DNA of 64,000 bases from Formosa undariae (GCF_042427615.1 NZ_JBHMEZ010000032.1:124001-188000), one strand, 5' to 3'; positions 51,841 to 60,999 are shown, counted from the first letter of the stretch. Translations and numbers: made by a program. The notes: generated from the sequence alone by a model not told the origin.

Positions 51841-52794
51841 ATGATGATAGACATTTTATTAAAAAGTAAAACCATAATTAAAGCGGAAAGTGTTAGCGAA
51901 GTCCCTTCCGATTTAGATTTTTTCATCATGCATTTCCTCGATTATTCCCAATCTGATTTAAATTACCTGACGGAAAAATTTAATCTCGATTTTTCAATTA
52001 TGAAAAATTACGAGGACATCGAAATTAGTTCTCACTTTCTGGAAGACGACAATCAAGCAGCCTTTCACTTTTCTATTCCGTATTATAACGCAGATAAAAA
52101 ATTAATTGAAGAACCTTATTTTATAATTATTTGTGAAGATGGACTCTTTCTATTCTCATCGAGTAGCATGGATAAATATATTAATGATATCTATCCCAAT
52201 AAGGCAGGTCTTTTACACAAAGCCACAGACATAAGAAGTCTTTTTAATTTTCAGTTTGCTTTTATTTCAGATTATTATGCCGACATCACAGAAAATCTGT
52301 CTCGCAAAATAAAGTTACTCGCTAACTCCATTCTAATAGAAAAGGATATTTCAAGTCATGAAATGGATATTATAACGCGATTTAATTTTAATAACCTTCT
52401 TATTAAGGAATTACTTATTGAAACTACTCGAGTATTTCGCTTATATATAAAGAGTAGTTGGGAACAAAAAATGGATATTCGCTCTGAGGTAAAAGACGAA
52501 TTAAATGACTTAACAGTGGTCTCTGATTATATTCAGTTTAATTTTGATCGTTTAGATGATTTAAGAGAAAATGTTTCTAACAAAATTGACTTGGAGCAAA
52601 ATCATATTTTTAAAACCCTTACTGTAGTTACGGTGTGTATTTCACTGCCTACATTTATTGCTGGAGTTTACGGAATGAATTTTAATAATATGCCCGAAAC
52701 AAACAGCGCTTATGGTTATCCAATAATTCTGATTATTATGATTTTATCGGCGATGTTACCATTCTTGTATTTTAAAAAGAAAAAGTGGTTATAG
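51841..52794 (+). CDS. corA: CorA-type magnesium/divalent cation transporter
   Basis: A 317-residue protein: an N-terminal cytoplasmic alpha/beta domain, a long helical stalk (about 145-255), and two C-terminal membrane segments (about 262-280 and 290-310). The CorA selectivity motif YGMNF is at about 277-281 and a basic KKKKW tail follows the second segment. Forms a pentameric channel for Mg2+ (sometimes Co2+ or Zn2+). ATGATG at the start leaves a one-codon ambiguity. It is followed 15 bases later by a YdeI-like gene. Confidence 0.92.
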   Translation: MMIDILLKSKTIIKAESVSEVPSDLDFFIMHFLDYSQSDLNYLTEKFNLDFSIMKNYEDIEISSHFLEDDNQAAFHFSIPYYNADKKLIEEPYFIIICEDGLFLFSSSSMDKYINDIYPNKAGLLHKATDIRSLFNFQFAFISDYYADITENLSRKIKLLANSILIEKDISSHEMDIITRFNFNNLLIKELLIETTRVFRLYIKSSWEQKMDIRSEVKDELNDLTVVSDYIQFNFDRLDDLRENVSNKIDLEQNHIFKTLTVVTVCISLPTFIAGVYGMNFNNMPETNSAYGYPIILIIMILSAMLPFLYFKKKKWL

Positions 52795-52809
52795 ATTTAT
52801 TTTAAATTC

Positions 52810-53391
52810 ATGATAAAAAAAGATATTGAACAGTTTTGCCCAGAGCACCAACACGATTGGCGAAATTGGTTAAAAGCACATCATAAAAACAAAGCCTCTG
52901 TTTGGCTTATTATTCATAAAGTAAATACGCCAAATCAGAATCTTACATGGAGTGAAGCTGTAGACCACGCACTTTGCTTTGGTTGGATTGACAGTGTGAA
53001 AAAATCTATTGACAGCGAAAGGTATATGCAGTTTTTCAGCAAAAGAAAACCCAATAGTATCTGGTCTAGAGTTAATAAAGATAAAGTTGACTCTTTAACC
53101 GAAAACGGATTGATGACGGATGCCGGACAAATCTGTATTGACATTGCTAAAGAAAATGGATCTTGGTCTTTTTTAGATCCTGTCGATACCCTTATAATTC
53201 CTGATGATTTAGAAGCGCAATTTGCAAATTTCGAAGGCTCGAAAACGTACTACGAGAGCCTAAGTAATTCGGTTAAGAAAAATGTATTATACTGGATTTT
53301 AAGTGCAAAAAGAGAAGATACACGTGCAAAACGCATTTTAGAGATTGCAGAAAGTACGAGTAAAAAAATAAGTCCAAGTCCGTTTCGTTAA
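52810..53391 (+). CDS. YdeI/OmpD-associated family protein
   Basis: A 193-residue cytoplasmic protein. It has WLKAHHKNKASVWLIIHK, then TWSEAVDHALCFGWIDS and MQFFSKRKPNSIWSRVNKDKV, and a C-terminal AKREDTRAKRI repeat-like helix. This is the full-length pattern of YdeI-like proteins, some of which are linked to resistance to bacteriocins and cationic peptides. The molecular function is unknown. It may share a transcript with corA. Confidence 0.85.
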   Translation: MIKKDIEQFCPEHQHDWRNWLKAHHKNKASVWLIIHKVNTPNQNLTWSEAVDHALCFGWIDSVKKSIDSERYMQFFSKRKPNSIWSRVNKDKVDSLTENGLMTDAGQICIDIAKENGSWSFLDPVDTLIIPDDLEAQFANFEGSKTYYESLSNSVKKNVLYWILSAKREDTRAKRILEIAESTSKKISPSPFR

Positions 53392-53474
53392 TCGGCATAT
53401 TGAAAGATAGAAGACTTCTTTTTAACCGAGCGAATCATACATTAGTAAGCGCACAGAATTTAAAAGCATCAATT

Positions 53475-54131
53475 TTACACAAAAATATTATCGGTAGCGA
53501 CTTTAGAAAGTGTAACCTCTTTTTTGTCGACTCTTATTTTCATACTTTCATCAAAAGGTTCAACATCTAAAACATCAATTTCAGTTCCTAAACTGATATT
53601 TTGCTTTGCTAAAAACTGCAAAAAAGAAGGCGAATTATCCTTAAAACCTTTACAAACACCTTGGTCTCCAACATTTAACTGACACAGTTTCTTTCTAGAG
53701 GTTTTAGGCAAATTACCATTAGCATCTGGAATAGGATCTCCGTGCGGATCGTAAGAGGGTCTTCCCAATAACTTATCCAATTCTTCCACCAATTTAGCAG
53801 ATTTTATATGTTCTAACTGCTCTGCAACGTCGTGCACTTCATCCCAATTAAAATTAAGACGCTCGACCAAAAAGCATTCCCATAGCCTATGTTTTCTCAC
53901 AATATTTAAGGCATGCGTCTTGCCTACTTCGGTTAAATGTACCCCATAATATTTTTGATAATCTACTAACTTCTTCTCAGAAAGCTTCTTAACCATTTCG
54001 GTAACCGATGCAGATTTTGTCTTTAATACTTCAGAAATACTACTTGTAGAAACGCCTCCATCTGCATCTTGTTGTAAGTGAAATATGGCCTTTAAATAAT
54101 TCTCTTCGGATTGCGTGAACATAATTTTCAA
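53475..54131 (-). CDS. mntR: DtxR/MntR family metal-dependent repressor
   Basis: A 218-residue regulator. Winged-helix domain at about 1-60 (SEENYLKAIFHLQ, SEVLKTKSASVTEMVKKLSEK), metal-binding and dimerisation domain at about 65-140 (VRKHRLWECFLVERL, VHDVAEQLEHIKS, with candidate ligands H, E, C) and a C-terminal FeoA/SH3-like domain at about 148-216. The three-domain size matches IdeR/DtxR-like members of Bacteroidetes. It is divergent from a TonB receptor with a candidate operator in between, so it probably represses metal uptake when Mn or Fe is plentiful. Whether the metal is Mn or Fe is not certain. Confidence 0.85.
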   Translation of the reverse strand: MKIMFTQSEENYLKAIFHLQQDADGGVSTSSISEVLKTKSASVTEMVKKLSEKKLVDYQKYYGVHLTEVGKTHALNIVRKHRLWECFLVERLNFNWDEVHDVAEQLEHIKSAKLVEELDKLLGRPSYDPHGDPIPDANGNLPKTSRKKLCQLNVGDQGVCKGFKDNSPSFLQFLAKQNISLGTEIDVLDVEPFDESMKIRVDKKEVTLSKVATDNIFV

Positions 54132-54139
54132 ATAAAATG

Positions 54140-54147
54140 CAAAGATA
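54140..54147 (-). promoter_or_regulatory. TAnnTTTG -7 box for mntR
   Basis: Reads TATCTTTG on the minus strand, 8 bases upstream of the repressor ATG, so the mRNA would be almost leaderless. Confidence 0.5.
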
Positions 54148-54166
54148 CATTATATTCTTACAAAAT

Positions 54167-54191
54167 AAAGTTTTAGTTTTGCCTAAACTTT
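54167..54191. promoter_or_regulatory. Candidate MntR/DtxR operator overlapping the TonB receptor promoter
   Basis: AAAGTTTTAG and CCTAAACTTT form an imperfect dyad of 25 bases. It contains the plus-strand -7 box TAGTTTTG (54174-54181) of the receptor gene. The TTTAGG/CCTAAA half-sites recall DtxR-family operators. Binding here would block the receptor promoter. Confidence 0.45.
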
Positions 54192-54225
54192 TAATTAGTC
54201 AACCAAATAAATATATTTATATCTT

Positions 54226-56580
54226 ATGAAACAAATATTTTACTTTCTATTTTTGATCGGTTTTGTCGTCTCGGCACAACAATCAAACACAACCATATCA
54301 GGAACTATAAGTTCTGAGGGCAAACCTATTCCGTTTGCCAGTATTTATGTAAAATCTGGGACTCAAGGTATCGATGCAGATGCTAATGGGGAATATTCTT
54401 TAACCGTACCAGAGGGAGATATTACGCTAATCGTGCAGTTTCAAGGGTATCGTACTCAGAATAAAAAAATAACTGTTAAATCTGGAGTGAATCAAACTAT
54501 AGATTTTAATATAACCGAAGATGCTCTAGGTCTAGACCAAGTGGTTGTAAGTGCTACAAGAAATAGAATTAGTAAAAAAGAAGCGCCCGTTATTGTAAAT
54601 GTCTTGAGTGGGAAATTATTTCGAGCCACACAATCTATTTCTTTAGCAGACGGATTAAATTATCAACCTGGAGTTCGCGTAGAAACAAACTGCCAAAATT
54701 GTGGTTTTACTCAGGTTCGTCTTAACGGACTTGAAGGTCAGTACACCCAAGTACTTGTAAATAGTCGTCCTGTTTTTAGTGCCCTTAATGGCGTTTACGG
54801 ATTAGAACAAATACCCGTAAGTATTATAGATCGTGTAGAGGTTGTTCGCAGTGGAGGATCTGCCCTTTTTGGCTCTAACGCTATTGCAGGAACAGTGAAT
54901 GTAATAACAAAAGAACCTGTAAATAACACTTGGGATGTGAGTTCGTATCTGGGATTTATTGATGGAAAAACACCAGACCGCAGTGTGAATATGAATGCCT
55001 CTATTGTTAACGAAGCACTAACCACCGGTATAACAGTATACGGTATGTACAGGAATAGAGATTCTTACGATGCCAATGCAGATGGTTTTAGTGAAATCAC
55101 GAAACTTACCAACAGCTCTCTTGGCACGAAGGCATTTGTAAAGCCTAACGATAACAGCAGAATTGGAATAGATTTTACGGCTATTAAAGAATATAGACGT
55201 GGTGGAGACCGATTAGAACTGTCCCCTCAATTTACAGATGTTACAGAACAATTAGACCATAATACTATTTTTGCAGGACTTGATTACGAATTATTTAACG
55301 ACGCACGAACAAATGCTTTAAGCACTTATATTTCTGTACAAAATACAGATCGAGATAGTTATTATGGTGGATTGGGCGGCGGACGTACGCATGCCGATTC
55401 TATTGCGGCCAATAATGCCTTTGGTACGACTAAAGATTTAGCTTTAGTTGCTGGAGCAAAATTTACCCATAACTTTAAGAATAACGACGTGCTTACCACA
55501 GGAGTAGAATATCAAATGAATGACACCAAAGATATTATTACGGGATACAATCGCTTGGTAGATCAGACCGTTAATAATTACGGCCTTTATGGTCAATACG
55601 AATGGAAACCAACCGAACGCTTTACAGCCCTGATTGGAGCAAGGTTAGATCATGTAGATGTTGATGGATATTATACAATACAAGATATAGAACGTTCTTC
55701 AGAAGTTAACGAGACGGTCTTGAGTCCGCGTTTAACGATCTTATATAATATTAATGAAGCCCTTCAATTTAGAGGAGGTTATGCCAGAGGTTTCCGTGCG
55801 CCACAAGCATTTAACGAAGACCTGCATATTGCATCTGTTGGTGGCGAGCAAAGTTTCGTTATCCTGTCCGATAATCTAGAGAGTGAATTCTCTAATGCCT
55901 ATACAGCATCTTTAAATTTCACTAAAGATTTTAATAAAACGCAAACCAATTTTTTAGCTGAAGGGTTTTATACCACATTACAAAATCCGTTTACCATAGT
56001 AAGCACAGGAACACCTTTACCCAATGGTTCTATTTTAGAGGAATCACGAAATGGAGCGGGCGCTTACGTAGCTGGAACTAATATAGAATTAAGTGTTTCT
56101 CCTAGTCCGTCGTTATTTTTTCAGGCTGGAATAACATTTCAGAAATCCATATATAAAGAAGACCAAGTGCTTTTTGAAGCTGACGGCAGTTTCCCAGGAG
56201 AGGAAGATGTTATTTTAGATGAATTCGCACGCTCCCCAAATGTTTATGGCTTTGTAAATACGAATTGGGAGATTATCGAAGATTTAAGACTTGACGTTAC
56301 CGGTAGTTATACAGGATCTATGGTTGTGCCTCATATTATAAGTGATTCTGGATTTATGGAGCTTGTAGATACGGATGCCTTTTTTGATATGACCACAAAA
56401 TTAACGTATCACTTTGATCCTATTGAAGCTTTCCATGTGGAAATTAGTGGCGGAGTACAGAATATATTTAATAGTTACCAAGATGATTTTGATTCTGGTG
56501 CAGGACGTGATTCTACATACATTTATGGTCCAAACCGACCAAGAACAGTCTTTGTTGGACTAAAATTTGGTGATTTTTAA
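54226..56580 (+). CDS. TonB-dependent receptor, probable metal uptake
   Basis: A 784-residue outer membrane receptor. Signal peptide 1-18, carboxypeptidase-like domain 22-97, plug domain about 115-235, then the barrel, with no terminal Phe but GLKFGDF. The plug carries NCQNCGFTQVRLNGLEGQ with Cys156 and Cys159, a signature of a BtuB-like receptor subfamily common in Bacteroidetes. A cysteine pair facing the ligand side suggests metal or metal-complex binding. It lies behind a promoter with a candidate MntR site and is followed by a thioredoxin-like gene at 12 bases. Confidence 0.9.
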   Translation: MKQIFYFLFLIGFVVSAQQSNTTISGTISSEGKPIPFASIYVKSGTQGIDADANGEYSLTVPEGDITLIVQFQGYRTQNKKITVKSGVNQTIDFNITEDALGLDQVVVSATRNRISKKEAPVIVNVLSGKLFRATQSISLADGLNYQPGVRVETNCQNCGFTQVRLNGLEGQYTQVLVNSRPVFSALNGVYGLEQIPVSIIDRVEVVRSGGSALFGSNAIAGTVNVITKEPVNNTWDVSSYLGFIDGKTPDRSVNMNASIVNEALTTGITVYGMYRNRDSYDANADGFSEITKLTNSSLGTKAFVKPNDNSRIGIDFTAIKEYRRGGDRLELSPQFTDVTEQLDHNTIFAGLDYELFNDARTNALSTYISVQNTDRDSYYGGLGGGRTHADSIAANNAFGTTKDLALVAGAKFTHNFKNNDVLTTGVEYQMNDTKDIITGYNRLVDQTVNNYGLYGQYEWKPTERFTALIGARLDHVDVDGYYTIQDIERSSEVNETVLSPRLTILYNINEALQFRGGYARGFRAPQAFNEDLHIASVGGEQSFVILSDNLESEFSNAYTASLNFTKDFNKTQTNFLAEGFYTTLQNPFTIVSTGTPLPNGSILEESRNGAGAYVAGTNIELSVSPSPSLFFQAGITFQKSIYKEDQVLFEADGSFPGEEDVILDEFARSPNVYGFVNTNWEIIEDLRLDVTGSYTGSMVVPHIISDSGFMELVDTDAFFDMTTKLTYHFDPIEAFHVEISGGVQNIFNSYQDDFDSGAGRDSTYIYGPNRPRTVFVGLKFGDF

Positions 56581-56592
56581 AAGACATTTACA

Positions 56593-57072
56593 ATGCTAAA
56601 ATCTTTCATTTTAATTTGTGTTTTTCTCGGAGGATATTCCAATGCAATCTCTCAAAGTACCGACGAGATTCATTGGATAACCTTTCCTGAATTAGAAGTT
56701 GCACTAACCGAAAATCCTAAGCCTGTTTTCATCTTTTTTCATGCCAAATGGTGTGCTTATTGCAAAAAGATAGAACGCAAAGTATTTACTAAAACAGATG
56801 TTATTAAGACGTTGAACGATGCATACTACGCTCTAAAAATGGATGTAGAAACCCAAGATTCTATTGTATTCGATAATGTTGTATTTACAAATACGCAATC
56901 ACTTACACAGCGAAATGGAATACATGAAATCCCCTTATCTCTAGGTTCTAGAGCGGGATTTCCTTTTTCACTTCCTGCTACTGTTCTTTTAAACAAAGAT
57001 TTTACTGTAAAAAACAGAGTGTTTGAATATTATACATCTAGCGAATTACTCGAACTTTTAAAGCTTCCCTAG
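56593..57072 (+). CDS. Exported thioredoxin-fold protein
   Basis: A 159-residue protein with signal peptide 1-20 and a thioredoxin domain containing FFHAKWCAYCKKIE (redox pair Cys54/Cys57), a DUF255/thioredoxin_7-like setting. It should act in the periplasm. It starts 12 bases after the TonB receptor that has a CQNC element in its plug, so it may keep those cysteines reduced or pass on metal; that link is inference. Confidence 0.82.
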   Translation: MLKSFILICVFLGGYSNAISQSTDEIHWITFPELEVALTENPKPVFIFFHAKWCAYCKKIERKVFTKTDVIKTLNDAYYALKMDVETQDSIVFDNVVFTNTQSLTQRNGIHEIPLSLGSRAGFPFSLPATVLLNKDFTVKNRVFEYYTSSELLELLKLP

Positions 57073-57176
57073 ATTGCAAGTCGTATCCAATAGCTAATTA
57101 GATGCTTATATAAGGTACAAGCAGACTAACCAATAGCTAGTTCAATTAGCGATTAAAACTTAAAATATATGTATGT

Positions 57177-57707
57177 TTAATTAATGGTGTATAACATTTC
57201 GACAGCACCACTCTTATACGTTTTTGTAGATTCTAAATTCAAATTGGTTGTATTAGGTAAGGCTTCGAATAGATTAATTCCTGTAGTTAAAATAATAGGC
57301 ATAACGTATACTTGAATTTCGTCAATTAAGCCTGCATTTAAAAGCAATGTATTTATTTGTCCGCCACCAATAAGCCAAATATCTTTACCGTCCTTTAATT
57401 TTAAATCTCTCATAAAATCTACAGGATTTTCTGAAACAAACATGGCATTTCTATCGTCTCGTTTCGTTTCGTCCCTTGTAAAGACATAATTTCTTTTACT
57501 TAGATAAGGAAATTCGATATCCCAACTTAAAATTTGTTTATATGTAGAATGCCCCTGAACTGTAGTATCGATAGATTCATAAAAACTTGAATATCCGTAA
57601 TCAGATTCATCTGGATTTGGGATAGATTCTAGCCAATCTACACCACCATCGGCAGCAGCAATTTTCCCATTTAAACTCATGGCGATGTACAATTTTACTT
57701 TTTTCAT
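57177..57707 (-). CDS. RibD C-terminal domain/dihydrofolate reductase-like protein
   Basis: A protein of 176 residues from the ATG at 57707 (KKVKLYIAMSLNGKIA). The open frame extends 13 codons further to an ATG at 57746, but family alignment starts at KVKLYIAMS. Later motifs are GHSTYKQIL, DIWLIGGGQINTLLLNAGLIDEIQVYVMPIIL and GINLFE, the NADPH-binding and C-terminal pattern of the RibD_C family. It is a reductase of unknown substrate, common as a stand-alone gene in bacteria. Confidence 0.85.
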   Translation of the reverse strand: MKKVKLYIAMSLNGKIAAADGGVDWLESIPNPDESDYGYSSFYESIDTTVQGHSTYKQILSWDIEFPYLSKRNYVFTRDETKRDDRNAMFVSENPVDFMRDLKLKDGKDIWLIGGGQINTLLLNAGLIDEIQVYVMPIILTTGINLFEALPNTTNLNLESTKTYKSGAVEMLYTIN

Positions 57708-57855
57708 ATAAAGAATTTGGAACTGGTTAATATAAATATAACACAAACAACTTTAGTTCTGATAATCAATCAAACTGATTGTAAATAGTTCTATTTAACA
57801 CGGATATAAAGGTCTTAAATTTTAAGTTAAAATCAAATATCTTAAAACTAAAATA

Positions 57856-58563
57856 TCAAATTTTTAATAGCAAATTAGGATTTGGGCAATTTGTAGCATA
57901 GAACTCTAAATCTAATTGATTACACACGCCAGGATAGTCCCCCGTAAAAGCTTGAATGTCCTTTATAATTTGGAAATGTAAATGTGGCGGATAATCGCCA
58001 TTCACTGCCGCAGTGCCTAAACGTCCAATCTCTTGGCCTTGTTTAACCACATCCCCTACTTTAATATTTGAAATTGAATCTAAAGTTAAATGTCCGTATA
58101 AGGTATAAAATTCCATGTTAAAAACGCTATGTTTTAAGATAATAGTCGGCCCATAATCGCCATGATTTATATTATTTTTAAAACTGTGCACGGTTCCGTT
58201 TAGTGCCGCCAAAACAGGTGTCTCTGCATCGCACCACAAGTCGATCCCCAAATGGATATTGCGTTCGGTTTGTTTATTTTCAGAATTAAAATACGCACTT
58301 CGCTTATATAAGTCTCTCACCTCCAAATAACCACCAAAAGCAATATTTGCATTTTGCGCCTTTGAATATGCATTTATATACTGACCAAAATCCTTGGAAG
58401 ACGATAAATCGATTGTTTTTAATTCTAAATGCGTTTCAGATAAATCTAAAAACACATACTTTATAGTTTCAATTTCGAGAGCTAAAACCGCTATAGGATT
58501 CTCATCTATATGGTTAAGGAAATCGGAAAAAGAATGCTGTGGCATAATCTGGTATTTATTCAA
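57856..58563 (-). CDS. M23 family metallopeptidase domain protein without signal peptide
   Basis: A 235-residue protein. The LytM/M23 domain (about 100-225) has HLGIDLWCDAETPVLA (HxxxD zinc ligands), YTLYGHLTL and PPHLHFQI (HxH), all catalytic residues present. The first 100 residues form a small unrecognised domain. There is no signal peptide or membrane segment at the annotated start, nor in the upstream bases, which is unusual for a peptidoglycan endopeptidase. Either export uses another route or the substrate is not peptidoglycan. Confidence 0.82.
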   Translation of the reverse strand: MNKYQIMPQHSFSDFLNHIDENPIAVLALEIETIKYVFLDLSETHLELKTIDLSSSKDFGQYINAYSKAQNANIAFGGYLEVRDLYKRSAYFNSENKQTERNIHLGIDLWCDAETPVLAALNGTVHSFKNNINHGDYGPTIILKHSVFNMEFYTLYGHLTLDSISNIKVGDVVKQGQEIGRLGTAAVNGDYPPHLHFQIIKDIQAFTGDYPGVCNQLDLEFYATNCPNPNLLLKI

Positions 58564-58777
58564 ATGTAAAACATATTTTTAACGGAATTAAAGACTTATT
58601 TGAAAGATAAGTATTGTTAAAAAAACAGAATACGATGAAAAATTTTTAATTATTAAGTATGGAATTACAAAATAATTGTGTTAATTACACCAATATTTAC
58701 CCGTATAAATGAATTATTCACAAAAAACAGTGTTTTAAACTGTTTAAAATTCTATTTTTACAAAAAATAAAACAACT

Positions 58778-59635
58778 ATGAAAAAAACAATACTTACTAT
58801 GGCAGTCGTTCTATTAAGCACGATGTCTTATGCACAATTTCAAATCTCAGCAAGTACAGGTTACGCGATCGGAAGTGCAGGAATGAAAACAGGTGAATCC
58901 ATAAATGCATCAGGTACAGAAAATGCATATGGAAGTTATGGTGAAGGTGTAAACTTTCAAATACGCGGAACATATTTCTTTAACGACACCTTTGGAGCCG
59001 ATTTAAGTTTTGGGTATTTAAACGGTGCAGATCAAACCATTTCTGAAGTAGATTTACCTAATCAGCAGGTAGATGCCATTGCTAGAGCGCGTGCTTATGG
59101 TGCTTCGCTATCTATGGTTTATAAGTTTACAAACAATGTCTATGGGCGTTTTGGTGCCTTACTAAAAGTAGGTGGTAAAACTGAAGCTGTTGTTAGTAAT
59201 AAGGCTGTTTTCTCTGACGAGGTTGCTGCTGCACAAGGACTTCCTTCTGGCTCTTATACTCAAACAAATTATGTTGAAGATTTTCACGGGGTATTTCCTC
59301 TTGGTTTTGTAGCGGCTTTAGGTTATAAATACGATCTAAATTCTAATTTAAGTTTATTCGCCGAAGCTGAATATTACGGTATTAGTTTAAAACGTAAAGA
59401 TTCTGAAATTCAAAGTTTCAACACAAACGTTGTTTTACCTGATGGGACTGTAGTTGTTGAAGGTTTATACACTATAGATAATTTACCTGATGGTTATGTA
59501 AAAGAAACGACGTATGTAGACGAATTAGCGCATACAAATACAGATTCTTCGAAGAAATTAGCTCAAAAGGTACCCTATTCTTCTTTCGGTATTAATGTTG
59601 GGATTACTTATAAATTTAAAGGTTCTGCTAATTAA
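58778..59635 (+). CDS. Outer membrane beta-barrel protein (OmpW/OmpA-like porin family)
   Basis: A 285-residue protein with a signal peptide (1-19, ending SYAQ). Amphipathic strands follow: FQISASTGYAIGSAG, YFFNDTFGADLSFGYL, YGASLSMVYKF, VYGRFGALLKVGG, FVAALGYKYD, and a final NVGITYKF. This is an outer-membrane barrel typical of abundant flavobacterial OMPs. The stop codon lies inside the terminator hairpin. Ligand or pore function unknown. Confidence 0.8.
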   Translation: MKKTILTMAVVLLSTMSYAQFQISASTGYAIGSAGMKTGESINASGTENAYGSYGEGVNFQIRGTYFFNDTFGADLSFGYLNGADQTISEVDLPNQQVDAIARARAYGASLSMVYKFTNNVYGRFGALLKVGGKTEAVVSNKAVFSDEVAAAQGLPSGSYTQTNYVEDFHGVFPLGFVAALGYKYDLNSNLSLFAEAEYYGISLKRKDSEIQSFNTNVVLPDGTVVVEGLYTIDNLPDGYVKETTYVDELAHTNTDSSKKLAQKVPYSSFGINVGITYKFKGSAN

Positions 59636-59647
59636 GCAGAACCTTTT
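59618..59647 (+). terminator. Terminator overlapping the end of the porin gene
   Basis: AAAGGTTCTGCT and AGCAGAACCTTTT pair over 12 bp with the stop codon in the 5-base loop (AATTA), followed by a short T run. It is the first of two hairpins in tandem. Confidence 0.7.
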
Positions 59648-59659
59648 ATACAGCACTTT

Positions 59660-59703
59660 AAACACACAAAAAGCGAAGGTTTCCCTTCGCTTTTTGTGTG
59701 TTT
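59660..59703. terminator. Second, 20-bp perfect stem terminator (bidirectional)
   Basis: AAACACACAAAAAGCGAAGG and its exact complement enclose a 4-base loop. The A/T-rich outer stem makes it usable in both directions, serving the porin gene and the DUF1304 gene. Confidence 0.75.
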
Positions 59704-59729
59704 AAAAAATAGAATATGATAATAATATT

Positions 59730-60092
59730 CTAGGATAGTAATACAAATATTAAAGCTAAAATAGCTGGAACAGCTTGCACTACTACTATTTTTTTAGAGA
59801 TTGTTTTGGCTCCATATAATCCTGCTGCGATAACGCACACTAGGAAAAAGATTCTAATATTCTCTACCCATACTAGATCTGAAATAAAAAACGACCATAT
59901 TAATCCTGCCGCCAAAAAACCATTGTACAACCCTTGATTTGCAGCTAAGACCTTTGTGCTTTTAAATAACTCTGCTGGAAGCGTGTCGAAGGTTTTCTTT
60001 CCTACAGTATCCCAAGCAAACATTTCGAACCATAAAATATAAAGATGTTCTAGGGCAACAATAACAGTAAGTACTTGGGCAACGATATGCAT
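59730..60092 (-). CDS. DUF1304 family membrane protein
   Basis: A 120-residue protein with four membrane segments (about 3-22, 52-70, 74-93, 98-118) and the family pattern VALEHLYILWFEMFAWDT and NQGLYNGFLAAGLIW. Widespread in Bacteroidetes and Firmicutes, function unknown. It lies downstream of the TetR-HAD-SDR genes in the same strand but separated by 172 bases including a short repeat. Confidence 0.85.
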   Translation of the reverse strand: MHIVAQVLTVIVALEHLYILWFEMFAWDTVGKKTFDTLPAELFKSTKVLAANQGLYNGFLAAGLIWSFFISDLVWVENIRIFFLVCVIAAGLYGAKTISKKIVVVQAVPAILALIFVLLS

Positions 60093-60093
60093 A

Positions 60094-60124
60094 GGGTTAG
60101 GTTTTAGGTGTTAGGTGTTAGGTT
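60094..60124. repeat. Short imperfect tandem repeat of TTAGGTG type
   Basis: The stretch just upstream of the DUF1304 ATG consists of near-repeats of a 7-base unit (GTTAGGT, TTTAGGT, GTTAGGT, GTTAGGT). It may come from slippage; no gene effect can be read. Confidence 0.6.
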
Positions 60125-60264
60125 TGTTTAAAACTTCAAAATTAGGAATCTATTTTAAATGAAGTCGTTTCTTTTAAAATAAAATCATACATATTTCTCT
60201 ATAACTAATCAAAACAGCTTTGCTAAACCTACTTTAGATACACATAAAAACAGCAGTATTATAA

Positions 60265-60999
60265 TTACACCATAGCACCATTTGCACCGATAACTTGTCC
60301 GGAAACCCATTTAGAGTCGTCGCTTGCTAAAAACAATACCACTCTTGCAATATCTATAGGCTGTGCTAAACGATTAAACGCATTCATACCTTTTAATTGA
60401 TTCAAGGTTTCTTCAGATTTTACTGATAAAAACAAATCTGTTTCTGTAGGTCCTGGCGCTAATGCATTAACAGAAATTCCTCTGCCTATTTCTTTAGAGA
60501 ACACTTTAGTCATTTGCTCTACTGCGGCTTTAGTTGCCGAATATATGGCATACATAGGAAACATTAATTTTGCGGTAGATGACGAGATGTTAATGATACT
60601 TCCGTTGTCGGCTAATTTTGCTTCGGCTTCCTGTAACGTATTAAATAGACCTCTAACATTCACCTCAAACTGTGTTGTAAAATCGTCTTGCGTGCTATCC
60701 TTAAGCAACTTTGCTTTCATAACACCGGCATTGTTCACTAACACATCTACCTTTCCGTAGGTCTCGATGGTTTTATCGAATAGCCTACTGACATCTTTCC
60801 TATTACTTACATCGGCTTTAATCGCAATAGCATGACCACCATTTTTGGTAATGGTAGCTACCGTTTCATTTGCATCTGCTTCACTGTTGGAATGATTCAC
60901 CACTACTTTAGCACCGTTTTTAGATAACAATAAAGCAATTTCTTTACCAATACCGCGAGAAGCCCCCGTTACTATAATAACTTTATTTTCTAGATTCAT
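60265..60999 (-). CDS. Short-chain dehydrogenase/reductase
   Basis: A 244-residue classical SDR: VTGASRGIGKEIA (about 10-22), NNAGVM (about 90), SSSTAK and the catalytic YSATKAA (Y about 153, K about 157). C-terminal VSGQVIGANGAMV is usual. It lies 67 bases after a HAD-type dehalogenase gene and belongs to the run TetR-HAD-SDR. Many such sets act on xenobiotics or alcohols; substrate unknown. Confidence 0.9.
   Translation of the reverse strand: MNLENKVIIVTGASRGIGKEIALLLSKNGAKVVVNHSNSEADANETVATITKNGGHAIAIKADVSNRKDVSRLFDKTIETYGKVDVLVNNAGVMKAKLLKDSTQDDFTTQFEVNVRGLFNTLQEAEAKLADNGSIINISSSTAKLMFPMYAIYSATKAAVEQMTKVFSKEIGRGISVNALAPGPTETDLFLSVKSEETLNQLKGMNAFNRLAQPIDIARVVLFLASDDSKWVSGQVIGANGAMV

Noticed and set aside
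57708..57746. N-terminal extension of the RibD-type protein
   Set aside because: The 13 additional residues are not part of the family fold; the ATG at 57707 gives the usual start.
60094..60124. TTAGGTG repeats as a CRISPR or attachment site
   Set aside because: Units are only 7 bases with no spacers, and there is no integrase or tRNA nearby.
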